Shown here in pieces: positions 17,763-25,018 of a stretch of DNA of 64,000 bases; position 1 is the first letter of the stretch, and the number at the start of each line of letters is the position of its first letter. Source of the DNA: a virus. A program made the position numbers and the translations under genes. Under the pieces are notes generated by a model that saw nothing but the letters and a program-made list of their open reading frames with translations, searched no databases and was not told where the DNA came from. The stretch is taken from the IMG/VR virus record IMGVR_UViG_3300024308_000018, positions 165,747 through 229,746 of that record. One strand, written 5' to 3'.

Positions 17763-18248
17763 ATGTTTTTGAACGTCCCATCAATGGGGGCCACTCAAGC
17801 ACCCATCGGCTATGCGGTCGACCGCTCTTGGATCGTGAAGGGCACTGGCGGTAACCGCCCCGCTGCCGTGGAGGGTTACGACTTCACGCTCACCGAAAAC
17901 GATACGAAGCTCGTTGCCAAGATCAACCAGTATCTGGGGTTCCGCGTGCTGCCATCGCGGGTAGCCAAAGGCCGCAACCTTTACTTCCGCGTCTACTTCC
18001 CTTACAACATCCAGATTGCAGTATGGGGAGCAGGCAACGCGTTCTCACGTTGGTACTCTCCCGGCTGGCACACGGTTCAGTGCGAGTACATGCTGAATGG
18101 CACTTGCCGTTACACCATTGATGGTGGCGTGGTCTACACTGGCGCTATCATCGGGGCCCCAGATTTCTACGGAGTTGGTGTCGGCACCATCCTGTTCGAC
18201 ATCGGTAACCGTGGAGGCACGCTGCCTGCAAACTATGAGTGGTGGTAA
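17763..18248 (+). CDS. LamG/concanavalin-like small virion protein, paralogue 2
   Basis: The product is 161 residues. ATG 17763 has AGGAGG at 17753-17758; the frame is open further upstream, but no earlier start has a ribosome site. WHTVQCEYMLNGTCRYTIDG and the C-terminus LFDIGNRGGTLPANYEWW place it with the neighbouring paralogues. Identity appears low, so the duplication is old or diversified under selection. Confidence 0.7.
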   Translation: MFLNVPSMGATQAPIGYAVDRSWIVKGTGGNRPAAVEGYDFTLTENDTKLVAKINQYLGFRVLPSRVAKGRNLYFRVYFPYNIQIAVWGAGNAFSRWYSPGWHTVQCEYMLNGTCRYTIDGGVVYTGAIIGAPDFYGVGVGTILFDIGNRGGTLPANYEWW

Positions 18249-18250
18249 TC

Positions 18251-18808
18251 ATGATCTTAGTCCCCGCGCACGTCACACCAGTGAACATGATCCACGAAGT
18301 AGAGGCCCCTGAAATGCTGCTTACCGTTCAGAATGCTCGGATGCCGGATTACTCAGTGCTTGATCCAACTACCATAATGCGTAACTGGATCAACGAAGGG
18401 CCGACTGCAAAATCGCGCATCGGGGACTTCGGTAGATCGATCACCAACTTGGAGAAGACCACAACTCTCATGTGCTGCGCGGTAGGCAAGCCCCGCCTCG
18501 GCAAGTACATGATGCGTGTAAAGTTCACTGGGTCGGGAACGTACTACTGCGCGGTCGTTGCCCTTAGTTCGTACTCACTGGCGGGGCGCATTGCGTATAC
18601 CGACTACCTAGCGTTGAACACGTGGCATACGGTCAAAGTGGAAATGGGTGCTGACGGCTTGTGCAAAGTATACGTCAACAGTACGCTGACCTGCTCAAGC
18701 AAGCTAGTTAAGGATGTCGGGCTCTACGTGTTCAATAATATCGACAAGGTTGAGATAGATGCTGGACAGTTAGGAAGTCCGTTGCTGGATGGGTATGAGT
18801 GGCTGTAA
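18251..18808 (+). CDS. LamG/concanavalin-like small virion protein, paralogue 3
   Basis: The product is 185 residues from ATG 18251. Starts at 18287 or 18314 are possible, and 18314 (MLLTVQNARMPDYSV) would align with the start of paralogue 1 (MLLSVQSYQAPRVL). It shares GKPRLGKYMMRVKF, TWHTVKVEMGADGLCKVYVN and IDAGQLGSPLLDGYEWL with paralogue 1. The upstream ribosome site is weak, so the start is uncertain. Confidence 0.7.
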   Translation: MILVPAHVTPVNMIHEVEAPEMLLTVQNARMPDYSVLDPTTIMRNWINEGPTAKSRIGDFGRSITNLEKTTTLMCCAVGKPRLGKYMMRVKFTGSGTYYCAVVALSSYSLAGRIAYTDYLALNTWHTVKVEMGADGLCKVYVNSTLTCSSKLVKDVGLYVFNNIDKVEIDAGQLGSPLLDGYEWL

Positions 18809-18851
18809 CCGCCCACGGTAATTTAGGGTGTCCACCAATAGGAGATAGGGA

Positions 18852-19103
18852 ATGCAAGTAGCGAAACGTCATCAAACTTCTGGGATGCGCGCGGTGTGTG
18901 CCCAGATCATGCAGAGCGTGTCGGAAGACCAGCAGCAATCTCCAAAGCAGCTGGCCTACGACAAGTTGTTCCGTGACAAGTGCGCGGAGAACAAGGTGAA
19001 TCACCCGTTCGAACTCGGCGAACCTAACGCGATCAAAAAGTTCTTCTCTGAGCTTCAGATAGCGTGGGCTGAGTACAAAGACAAGCACGATATGGTTGAC
19101 TAA
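18852..19103 (+). CDS. Small charged hypothetical protein
   Basis: The product is 83 residues, mostly helical by composition and rich in K, E and Q, with two Cys. TAGGAGATAGGG lies upstream. No family was recognised. A hairpin follows and separates it from the membrane-protein genes after it. Confidence 0.6.
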   Translation: MQVAKRHQTSGMRAVCAQIMQSVSEDQQQSPKQLAYDKLFRDKCAENKVNHPFELGEPNAIKKFFSELQIAWAEYKDKHDMVD

Positions 19104-19115
19104 GGCCCGTGCTCC

Positions 19116-19141
19116 CTGCCGTGACCAGTGCACGGCAGTTC
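19116..19141 (+). terminator. Hairpin terminator
   Basis: A perfect 8-bp stem CTGCCGTG/CACGGCAG (19116-19123 with 19131-19138) with a 7-base loop is followed by TTCTAA. It lies between the 83-residue protein and the holin-like gene. Confidence 0.6.
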
Positions 19142-19160
19142 TAACATCATTAGGAGACCT

Positions 19161-19484
19161 ATGAAATTCTCGGAACTTTTTGCATCGTTCACTGTGGAGC
19201 AAAGCATTTACATTCTCTACTGGATTGCTGGCATCGCAACGCATTGGGGAATGAAACTGCAACGCGAAGGTGTAACGGCCAAGCAATACTGGGCAAGCAA
19301 ACCCCTCAACAGTATTGCCAGTATCCTCGTCAGCTTCGCGGTAGTGCTGAACTCGCTCTTGACGGGCGACAACGAATTCATGACTTACTTCGGCGCGGGT
19401 TTCGTAGCCGAGGCATTCATCAATCGTTACGTGGCTACCCAAGGAGGTGACCCAAATGTTGGAAAAGCTGAAAGCGTGCGGTAG
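19161..19484 (+). CDS. Small multi-span membrane protein, holin candidate
   Basis: The product is 107 residues. ATG 19161 has TAGGAG 6 bases upstream. Hydrophobic segments at about 15-30 (IYILYWIAGIATHWGM) and 49-65 (LNSIASILVSFAVVLNSLL), and perhaps 74-88, fit a two- or three-span holin. It is followed by a single-span protein and a lipoprotein with overlapping frames, which is a common arrangement for lysis genes. The holin call rests on topology and context only. Confidence 0.6.
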   Translation: MKFSELFASFTVEQSIYILYWIAGIATHWGMKLQREGVTAKQYWASKPLNSIASILVSFAVVLNSLLTGDNEFMTYFGAGFVAEAFINRYVATQGGDPNVGKAESVR

Positions 19485-19734
19485 CTGGCTGCTGGGGTTG
19501 CTCGCGCTGCTGGCTGCCGTCCTGTTCGGAGCGAACATGCTTCGTGGGAGAAAGCAGTCAGAAGCAGGCGACGCAAGCGCGCCCGCAGGCAAGGCCCCCA
19601 TGGTGGAGGCGCAAGCCAAGGAGACGGACACGGTAAACATCAAGGTTGAGGAAATCAACGAGGTGAAGCCGCCCGCCAAGACTCCCAAGGATAAAAACAT
19701 GGAGGCCATGCTTGAAGACTATGACCGGCTTTAG
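19456..19734 (+). CDS. Single-span membrane protein, inner-membrane spanin candidate
   Basis: The product is 92 residues. ATG 19456 has AAGGAGG at 19441-19447, inside the preceding gene. A membrane helix at about 11-28 (SWLLGLLALLAAVLFGANM) is followed by a charged tail rich in K, E and P. The overlapping lipoprotein gene after it recalls the Rz/Rz1 arrangement. The tail lacks a long clear coiled coil, so the assignment is tentative. Confidence 0.55.
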   Translation: MLEKLKACGSWLLGLLALLAAVLFGANMLRGRKQSEAGDASAPAGKAPMVEAQAKETDTVNIKVEEINEVKPPAKTPKDKNMEAMLEDYDRL

Positions 19735-20212
19735 TGCGCGCGTTATCCTGTTCTGCGTAGTGCTGCTTTGCGCGGTGGCACTCAGTGCATGTAGCACTGT
19801 TCCGCAGGCAGGCCCCGAGCCCCGCACCAGTATCGAGCAGATCCCCGACATGAAGCAGGTGCAGGTTCCAAAGTTGGAGCCAGCGGCAAAGCCGAGGTTG
19901 GTGGTGCGTGAGATTGAAGGTGTGAAGGTGCCAACTCTCGGTAACGAGGGCATGGCGCAGCTGATAGACCTATACAAGCACGATGGGTATGCGACGAGCA
20001 CCGCGAACTCTGCGGTGGAAGTTGCGAACGCCGCAATTGCGGAACGTAACCGACTGCTTGCATTGGCTAAGGCGGAAGAGGCGGAGGGGAATCGACTACG
20101 TGCTGAGTTACACGTCGAGAAGGAGGCGAGAAAGGACGAGCGAATGTGGGGCAACGTTGAACTCAACGCGACGCGTGCCCTGTTGCTGCTGTCCATTCTG
20201 GCCGGAATGTAG
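19712..20212 (+). CDS. Lipoprotein with C-terminal hydrophobic end, spanin candidate
   Basis: The product is 166 residues from TTG 19712 (GGAGG 6 bases upstream) or 163 from ATG 19721. A signal peptide ends in a lipobox (ALSAC), so the mature N-terminus is probably lipidated. Residues about 100-145 are a charged helix, and the last 14 residues are hydrophobic (TRALLLLSILAGM). A lipid anchor plus a C-terminal membrane end is the layout of unimolecular spanins such as T1 gp11. The C-terminal segment is short, so an ordinary outer-membrane spanin is an alternative. Confidence 0.6.
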   Translation: MKTMTGFSARVILFCVVLLCAVALSACSTVPQAGPEPRTSIEQIPDMKQVQVPKLEPAAKPRLVVREIEGVKVPTLGNEGMAQLIDLYKHDGYATSTANSAVEVANAAIAERNRLLALAKAEEAEGNRLRAELHVEKEARKDERMWGNVELNATRALLLLSILAGM

Positions 20213-20213
20213 A

Positions 20214-20247
20214 AGAGGGGAGATCCAAGCTACTGGATCTCCCCTCT
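20214..20247. terminator. Bidirectional terminator between convergent gene blocks
   Basis: A perfect 14-bp stem (20214-20227 with 20234-20247) and 6-base loop AGCTAC start one base after the + strand stop and end seven bases before the - strand stop. It serves both converging transcripts, though the T tracts are short. Confidence 0.85.
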
Positions 20248-20253
20248 TTGCAT

Positions 20254-20829
20254 TTAATCGTAATACGCGATCATGCGGATGCCGTCTTCGGCGTAGGTGG
20301 CATGGTTCCACATATCGGTGTCCGGCACGTTGGCGGCAGCGGCGGCCGCAGAGAGCAGCAGACCGTACACACCATCTTGGCCTTCGCTTGCCATGGTCTC
20401 GACGTCGAACACGCGGGCACCGCTCTGCGCGTCTGACGCTACCTCGGTGAAATCCGCGTGGTCGCAGGCACTGATCACCTTGTCGCCGACCAGCACAACG
20501 AACGACGCCTCCTTCGGAACTCTAGTTCCCTGCACCAACAGCTCGTACTGCTCAACGTAGAATGGCGACAGAGTTTTCACCGCGTCCGGTTTGCGGTCGA
20601 ACATGAACTCGCCGTCGCCTGCAACTTCCAGATCCGGATACAGGTAGACTTGGGCGCTGGCCGCAAGTGACAGCTTCGTGGTGTCCAGCCCAGCGAACGG
20701 CGCGCTGTCCTCAGTCTCACCCGATACGCGGGCCCACGTGTTGATAGCACTCAACACGCTTTGCGACGTGCTCAGGTAGGGCACTTCTTCGTGACGCATC
20801 ACGTAGACTTTTGCAACTACAGATTCCAT
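20254..20829 (-). CDS. Paralogous family protein A (unknown function)
   Basis: The product is 191 residues. It resembles the proteins at 20840-21412 and 22709-23164. All begin with a VxV-(M/V)-R strand. They share a YxxP segment (VYLYPDLEV), a core strand SFVVLVG and a C-terminal PDT...ED...MI pattern (ANVPDTDMWNHATYAEDGIR). No catalytic motif was seen. It is the last gene of the - strand accessory block before the bidirectional terminator. Confidence 0.75.
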   Translation of the reverse strand: MESVVAKVYVMRHEEVPYLSTSQSVLSAINTWARVSGETEDSAPFAGLDTTKLSLAASAQVYLYPDLEVAGDGEFMFDRKPDAVKTLSPFYVEQYELLVQGTRVPKEASFVVLVGDKVISACDHADFTEVASDAQSGARVFDVETMASEGQDGVYGLLLSAAAAAANVPDTDMWNHATYAEDGIRMIAYYD

Positions 20830-20839
20830 GGCAGTTACC

Positions 20840-21412
20840 TTACAGTGGATCGCTCATGCGATTCAGGTTTACGATCATAGCGATGTTGTCTTCGGCACTA
20901 ACGTGGACTTCCGCGCTATCGAATCCAGTATCCGGCAGGTTGGCCGCTGCATTGATTACCGAACGATACAGGCCGACAAAGCCGTCACAGTCGTCAGCAA
21001 TCTCTTCGACCTCGAAGAAGTCCCAGCCGCCCCACGTGTGCTCAATCGCGTAGTCGAGATCATGCTTGCCGTACTGCTCCATGGTCTGCGGCCCGAGGAA
21101 CACAGCGAACGAGCATTCGGTCGGAACTACTTCGGCACTCACACTAAGTTCGTGCAGCTCCAAAGAGAATGGTGACGGCGACTGTACGGCGTCCGGCCCG
21201 CGCTCTTCGAACCAGAAGCCCTCGACTTTCTGCTCTGGATACAGGTTGACGGGCACGGAGGTTCCGGAGTGCATGCTGACATAGCGCACGTCCTTGAAGT
21301 CGGTGCTCTTATCGGCCCACTCCTTGAACGCCTTGATTACCGCGTCCTGTGCTTCGCTGGTGCTGACAGTGTTGTCGCGCACGACATAGACTTGCATGTC
21401 TTTCATTTTCAT
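20840..21412 (-). CDS. Paralogous family protein B (unknown function)
   Basis: The product is 190 residues, from the first of three Met (AAGG upstream). It aligns by eye with its downstream neighbour over the whole length: NLYPEQKVEG, GPDAVQSPSPF, CSFAVFLGP and AANLPDTGF...EDNIAMIV. It is acidic and soluble with no recognised motif. It is the second member of a tandem pair. Confidence 0.75.
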   Translation of the reverse strand: MKMKDMQVYVVRDNTVSTSEAQDAVIKAFKEWADKSTDFKDVRYVSMHSGTSVPVNLYPEQKVEGFWFEERGPDAVQSPSPFSLELHELSVSAEVVPTECSFAVFLGPQTMEQYGKHDLDYAIEHTWGGWDFFEVEEIADDCDGFVGLYRSVINAAANLPDTGFDSAEVHVSAEDNIAMIVNLNRMSDPL

Positions 21413-21421
21413 AGAGTGCCT

Positions 21422-21925
21422 TCAGTAGATTGAAGTTATGTACTCGGCTGCACCGCGCAGCGACGAGTGACGGGGACGCAACGTCAACACGGAATACGTC
21501 GGGTGGTCAACGCGGTTTTCAACATTCCAGCCGTGCACGCCGATAGGGAACTTGACGTGGGGCTCAGGCACTTGCATTGGAATGATTGAGAGGTAAAGGA
21601 CGTTGACGAACGGCATGGCCTGCTTATAGATTTCGGCCCCGCCGATCACAATCGGCTGATTGCGTGCAATAGACAACGCCTCTTCAATGCTACTGACGCA
21701 ATCAACGCCACGGATCCGACGATTGGTCAGCACAATGTTGTGACGTCCGGGCAGAGGCTTCTTCGGCAGCGAATCCCACGTCCTGCGCCCCATAATGATC
21801 GAGCGATTAGCGGTAATTCCCGAGAACCACGCCAGATCTTCCGGAACGTGCCACGGCAACGTGCCATCCATCAAACCTATCGCCAAGTTATTGGACACGG
21901 CGGCGATCATATCGAGCTTCTGCAT
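21422..21925 (-). CDS. folA: Dihydrofolate reductase
   Basis: The product is 167 residues, a usual DHFR length. It reduces dihydrofolate to tetrahydrofolate with NADPH and regenerates the folate used by the thymidylate synthase encoded about 4 kb upstream. Visible motifs are AIGLMDGTLPWHVPEDLAWF at the N-terminus, IIMGRRTWDSLP with the NADPH-binding MGRRT, and IVIGGAEIYKQAMP (the GG dinucleotide-binding turn). Its ATG is directly next to the stop of the small HigA-like gene. It belongs to the phage nucleotide-synthesis set. Confidence 0.95.
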   Translation of the reverse strand: MQKLDMIAAVSNNLAIGLMDGTLPWHVPEDLAWFSGITANRSIIMGRRTWDSLPKKPLPGRHNIVLTNRRIRGVDCVSSIEEALSIARNQPIVIGGAEIYKQAMPFVNVLYLSIIPMQVPEPHVKFPIGVHGWNVENRVDHPTYSVLTLRPRHSSLRGAAEYITSIY

Positions 21926-22090
21926 CTAAATCACCCCGTTACCCATGAAGTCCATGAGATCTTCGTAGTCGGAGATCGCAGCAGCCAGTTCCTCTATGCG
22001 TGCGTTGCTTTCGTCGTCCGTGTTGTCCAGTATGGCTTCGAGTTCAGCCAGCGCTGCTTGGTACGCGTCGTCGGTTTCAATCTTTTGCAT
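21926..22090 (-). CDS. Mini-protein resembling the N-terminal part of HigA antitoxins
   Basis: The product is 54 residues. ATG is at 22088-22090 and the stop at 21926-21928, flush with the DHFR start; the 5' end overlaps the preceding gene by 14 bases. The sequence KIETDDAYQAALAELEAILD, then EELAAAISDYEDLMDF, follows the N-terminal pattern of HigA-family antitoxins (IKTExDYExALxxIExLM...ELxxLxxLIExYE). The helix-turn-helix DNA-binding domain is absent. It could bind a HigB-type toxin or be a structural remnant. The similarity was judged by eye. Confidence 0.65.
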   Translation of the reverse strand: MQKIETDDAYQAALAELEAILDNTDDESNARIEELAAAISDYEDLMDFMGNGVI

Positions 22091-22712
22091 CTATAACTCC
22101 CTTGATGGTATTGACGCGGTGAATCGCAAGACCCTCATTGCGGGCTTTCACCATCGTGTCCCAGAAGTTACCGCGCAGCGGGCACGCAATGGTCACGATG
22201 TCGCCGTTATCAGCACAGAAGATTTCGGCATTCCGTAGGCAGTCACCGTGGTGGTAGTAGGTCATCGCCAACGGCATTCCCATGATCGCAAGGTGCGGGC
22301 TGAACATCCCAAACGCTTTGAGTTCATAGTAAGTGTCGTCGAAGGTGTCCATGCGCGTTTTCGTTATGAGCTGCATCCGCGAAATCTCGGTGCGTGGGCA
22401 GCACGCGACAAACTCTTGTCCGAGATAGCTGGCGACGACCAGCGGCGGCAGTTTGGCAAGTGCGGTGCCAGCGTACTGGACGAGTGCCAGCTTGTATCCG
22501 GTTTCAGCCGTGGGGAACCACTTGGCGAAATCTTCGGTACACAGCAGACGCATCTGCATGTCGGCGCGCGGTATCTGCTCCCACTCCATGAAGTCCGCAA
22601 TGCTCAACGTGTCATGTGCGTGATTGCGAATTACTGCGTTGAACGCCAAGCTGCTCTCTTCCGTAGCGCGTTCCCACTCTTCTTCCTTGTAAACCAGAAT
22701 GCCGTACATCAT
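22077..22712 (-). CDS. Hypothetical protein of accessory block
   Basis: The product is 211 residues. Two in-frame ATGs (22712, 22709) overlap the TGA of the preceding gene. Mixed alpha/beta composition with several Cys and His (VACCPRTE, YYHHGDC), but no spacing that I recognise as a metal site. It is in one coupled string with the HigA-like gene and DHFR. Function unknown. Confidence 0.65.
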   Translation of the reverse strand: MMYGILVYKEEEWERATEESSLAFNAVIRNHAHDTLSIADFMEWEQIPRADMQMRLLCTEDFAKWFPTAETGYKLALVQYAGTALAKLPPLVVASYLGQEFVACCPRTEISRMQLITKTRMDTFDDTYYELKAFGMFSPHLAIMGMPLAMTYYHHGDCLRNAEIFCADNGDIVTIACPLRGNFWDTMVKARNEGLAIHRVNTIKGVIDAKD

Positions 22713-23164
22713 AGCGATTCGTCCATGGCGTTGCGGATCTCCAACATCACACAGTTCTCGCTGTGCTCAATCTTGGTACACGGCGTCCGGAACTTTGCGA
22801 TAGTCTGGCGTAGTGCACCAACGATCAGCAGGCTTACCGGGTCGGCGTGCTCTATCCAATATGCACTAGGGCTGAATGCTTCGGCGAGCAATTTATCGTA
22901 GTGGTCGTGGAATGCTGCATTCGGCTCAGGCCCCATTAGGAAAACGAAGCTGACGTCTTCCACGTGTTTTCGGTCGGCACGCAGCTTAAACACTTCGGTC
23001 ACGTGCTCACCTGCCGAAGTGTCCTTGCCCTGCGCGTGGTACATAGTTAAGTTGGGGTGGCCCTTGAATGCGACCGACACTGAAGTGATTGCTTGCAGCA
23101 GCTTGTCGGTTGAGGTGTAGCCCAAGCCTGCACGAATGGGTCGTACAACAAACACGTTACTCAT
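22709..23164 (-). CDS. Paralogous family protein C (unknown function)
   Basis: The product is 151 residues. The start NVFVVRPIRAG and the core HVEDVSFVFLMGPEP match the family at 20254-21412. They match the protein at 33920-34312 (HVEDLNFVVLGAP) even more closely. The ending IEHSENCVMLEIRNAMDESL parallels LSYQHSVVLMRMPMDAL of that protein. No catalytic residues were recognised. Confidence 0.7.
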   Translation of the reverse strand: MSNVFVVRPIRAGLGYTSTDKLLQAITSVSVAFKGHPNLTMYHAQGKDTSAGEHVTEVFKLRADRKHVEDVSFVFLMGPEPNAAFHDHYDKLLAEAFSPSAYWIEHADPVSLLIVGALRQTIAKFRTPCTKIEHSENCVMLEIRNAMDESL

Positions 23165-23173
23165 ATCAAACTC

Positions 23174-23455
23174 CTAGCGTTTACGTTTCTGCTTCTTGCG
23201 CAGTTCACGACTACGCAACGCGCTACGCAAAGGGCGCAGCCGTTCTTGTTCTGCTCTGTGGGCCGCCCAGTGTGCCTGCTGCTCACGGCGGCGACGTTCA
23301 ACCTCTTCTCGGTCTGGAAGTTTGCTGACTCCGAAGAGATGGATCCCGAGGCCGTCGCCGACCGCCATCATATCAATGGTGCTCAGGATGTCGGGATCTA
23401 CTTTGGGGCCACCAAGTTCACTTAGCACCAAGTGCCATGCTGCTTTGCTATCCAT
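23174..23455 (-). CDS. Small protein with basic coiled C-terminus
   Basis: The product is 93 residues from ATG 23455; the frame is open further upstream, but only across the neighbouring gene. Its start overlaps the upstream stop by 8 bases. The C-terminal half is a strongly charged helix (DREEVERRRREQQAHWAAHR) ending in KKQKRKR, which could bind nucleic acid. No family was recognised. Confidence 0.6.
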   Translation of the reverse strand: MDSKAAWHLVLSELGGPKVDPDILSTIDMMAVGDGLGIHLFGVSKLPDREEVERRRREQQAHWAAHRAEQERLRPLRSALRSRELRKKQKRKR

Positions 23456-24164
23456 TGTGCTGACCCCATCTGTGCGGGCGGTGGCCTTCGCGATGATCCA
23501 GCGGGCGCTTGTCTCCACGCTTGTAGTGGATGCCGCGAATGTCATACCACGCCGCGCCGATGCGCGTATACACGTGGCCTTCAATGCGGTCATACCAGAT
23601 CACGGCTTCCGGATATTGGTGGCGCAGCAATAGGGCAAACCCATAGCAGTTCCCATTGGTGTAGAGATGCACGGAGTTGTTCAGTGACTCACGCACAGCG
23701 TCAATAAACTTGAGGATGTCACGGCGCTGGTGTTGCGTTGGCAGCCCGAACTTCCAGAGTCTGTTACGCCCAACGCTACGGCGACGTCCGTAGTAGCCTT
23801 GCAGCAGGTTCTGATCAGCGACTGGCAGGTACGGCACTCTTGAGAGTGTGCGAGCCGCTTGCTTATTGAGCAGCTTGTGTGCCGAGTGACGCGTTACCTT
23901 CAGCCACATGCGGAGCTTGGCTCGATACATGCGGCGATAAGGCATCTTGGGAGTCGGGTGCCGGATCATGTCGGAGCTGCTGTACGTCTGAAACGATTCA
24001 TCGACACAGAGTTTAAGCCGCCCCTCGACACGTTCAATCCGGATGTCCAAGTGCAGCGTGTGGTTCTCAGGGATGTCGGCTGGCGCTTTGGTCACGGGGA
24101 TCTTCACGTCCGGCCAGTGCGTCCACAGAAGACGCGGAAGTCCGAATGAAACAGTCAGGGGCAT
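23448..24164 (-). CDS. Papain-like fold protein with Cys/His/Asp triad
   Basis: The product is 238 residues. The C-terminal part carries GNCYGFALLLRHQYPEAVIW (Cys173), then IEGHVYTRIG (His197) and WYDIRGIHY (Asp208). This is the order and spacing of a papain-like Cys-His-Asp triad, as found in small phage proteins of NlpC/P60 or transglutaminase-like fold. The N-terminal 150 residues are basic and unrecognised. It could be a cysteine peptidase, amidase or a modifying enzyme acting on host protein. Activity is inferred, not shown. Confidence 0.65.
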   Translation of the reverse strand: MPLTVSFGLPRLLWTHWPDVKIPVTKAPADIPENHTLHLDIRIERVEGRLKLCVDESFQTYSSSDMIRHPTPKMPYRRMYRAKLRMWLKVTRHSAHKLLNKQAARTLSRVPYLPVADQNLLQGYYGRRRSVGRNRLWKFGLPTQHQRRDILKFIDAVRESLNNSVHLYTNGNCYGFALLLRHQYPEAVIWYDRIEGHVYTRIGAAWYDIRGIHYKRGDKRPLDHREGHRPHRWGQHNG

Positions 24165-24168
24165 GGTG

Positions 24169-24603
24169 TTACCTCAGAGTAATGTTGAACACGTGGGGGT
24201 CAGCAGTACATTGGATGTTGGTCACAACGTATTGGCTGAGGTCGACGCCAGTTTCAGCCAGCACCTGCTGGACAATCTCCGGTGACAGCTCCATCTCGGG
24301 AGGGTTGGCTTTGGCAGCCCCTACCAGAGTTGCTAACCATCTGTCCATCACGTCCCGAACGGAGTCCGCAGCATTGTCGCCTTCTTGGAAGTCAATGATG
24401 GGTGCAGTAGTGGGGCACGCTTCAGTGAATGTGCCTTCGCGGTCGATCCGCCCGTGGCGTTGAGCCAGCAACGACTTCGCCATGATTTTCTCCAACTCAT
24501 TTGGCTGAGCCAGTACCTGTGTGTCTCCCCATACTATGTTGGGGAGGTTGGTGAAGTTGATTGTGATTTCAACTTTGCCATCATCTTGTTGCTCGGTGCT
24601 CAT
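24169..24603 (-). CDS. Hypothetical protein
   Basis: The product is 144 residues, acidic. A beta start (KVEITINFTNLPNIV) is followed by mainly helical sequence. The start overlaps the end of the preceding gene by 4 bases. No recognised motif. Confidence 0.65.
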   Translation of the reverse strand: MSTEQQDDGKVEITINFTNLPNIVWGDTQVLAQPNELEKIMAKSLLAQRHGRIDREGTFTEACPTTAPIIDFQEGDNAADSVRDVMDRWLATLVGAAKANPPEMELSPEIVQQVLAETGVDLSQYVVTNIQCTADPHVFNITLR

Positions 24604-24971
24604 TTGCGTTTCTTCCTTGCTGCTGCTTTCTGGGAGGCGCGCCGTTCGTGGCTGCGAATCGCGTTGCCTGTGCTGGGGCTTCGTATGGCTGCGGCTGCCG
24701 CACGTTCCTCAACGGCCACGCGACGACGTTCCATCTCCTGAACACGGGCGGCGTGAATGGCATGCGCTTCATTCAGCGCTTCTTGCGTCACACCGTACCC
24801 AGCAGCACCGACCGATATGGCAAAGAGTCTGGCGTCAGCGGTAGACATGCCAAGGGCTTTCGCGTACTCGAACACTTCGTGCTGCGAACGTGGAAGGCGT
24901 GCACCCATCGGACGTTCAGCCAAACCGTGCGCCTCCAAATCGTAGTGGCGGCGTGCATTCATCTTTTGCAT
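24600..24971 (-). CDS. Basic Ala/Arg-rich hypothetical protein
   Basis: The product is 123 residues from ATG 24971 (GGAG 7 bases upstream). An earlier in-frame ATG at 24992 has no ribosome site and falls in the hairpin. It is helical, rich in Ala and Arg, and ends with RRASQKAAARKKRK, a possible nucleic-acid-binding tail. Function unknown. Confidence 0.6.
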   Translation of the reverse strand: MQKMNARRHYDLEAHGLAERPMGARLPRSQHEVFEYAKALGMSTADARLFAISVGAAGYGVTQEALNEAHAIHAARVQEMERRRVAVEERAAAAAIRSPSTGNAIRSHERRASQKAAARKKRK

Positions 24972-24983
24972 GTGGATCTCCAA

Positions 24984-25002
24984 GGGGAGCATGGCGCTCC
25001 CC
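24984..25002 (-). terminator. Hairpin terminator in accessory block
   Basis: The stem GGGGAGC/GCTCCCC with a 5-base loop is followed by TT on the - strand. It lies between the stop codon at 25019 and the ribosome site of the next gene, so it probably attenuates read-through. Confidence 0.6.
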
Positions 25003-25003
25003 T

Positions 25004-25017
25004 CTTGTTTACAGTTT
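25004..25017 (-). repeat. 14-base repeat AAACTGTAAACAAG, copy 1
   Basis: The same 14 bases occur at 27759-27772, also in an intergenic gap and also upstream of a - strand gene. This could be a promoter or operator element, but a 14-mer pair in 64 kb can occur by chance. Confidence 0.35.
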
Positions 25018-25018
25018 G

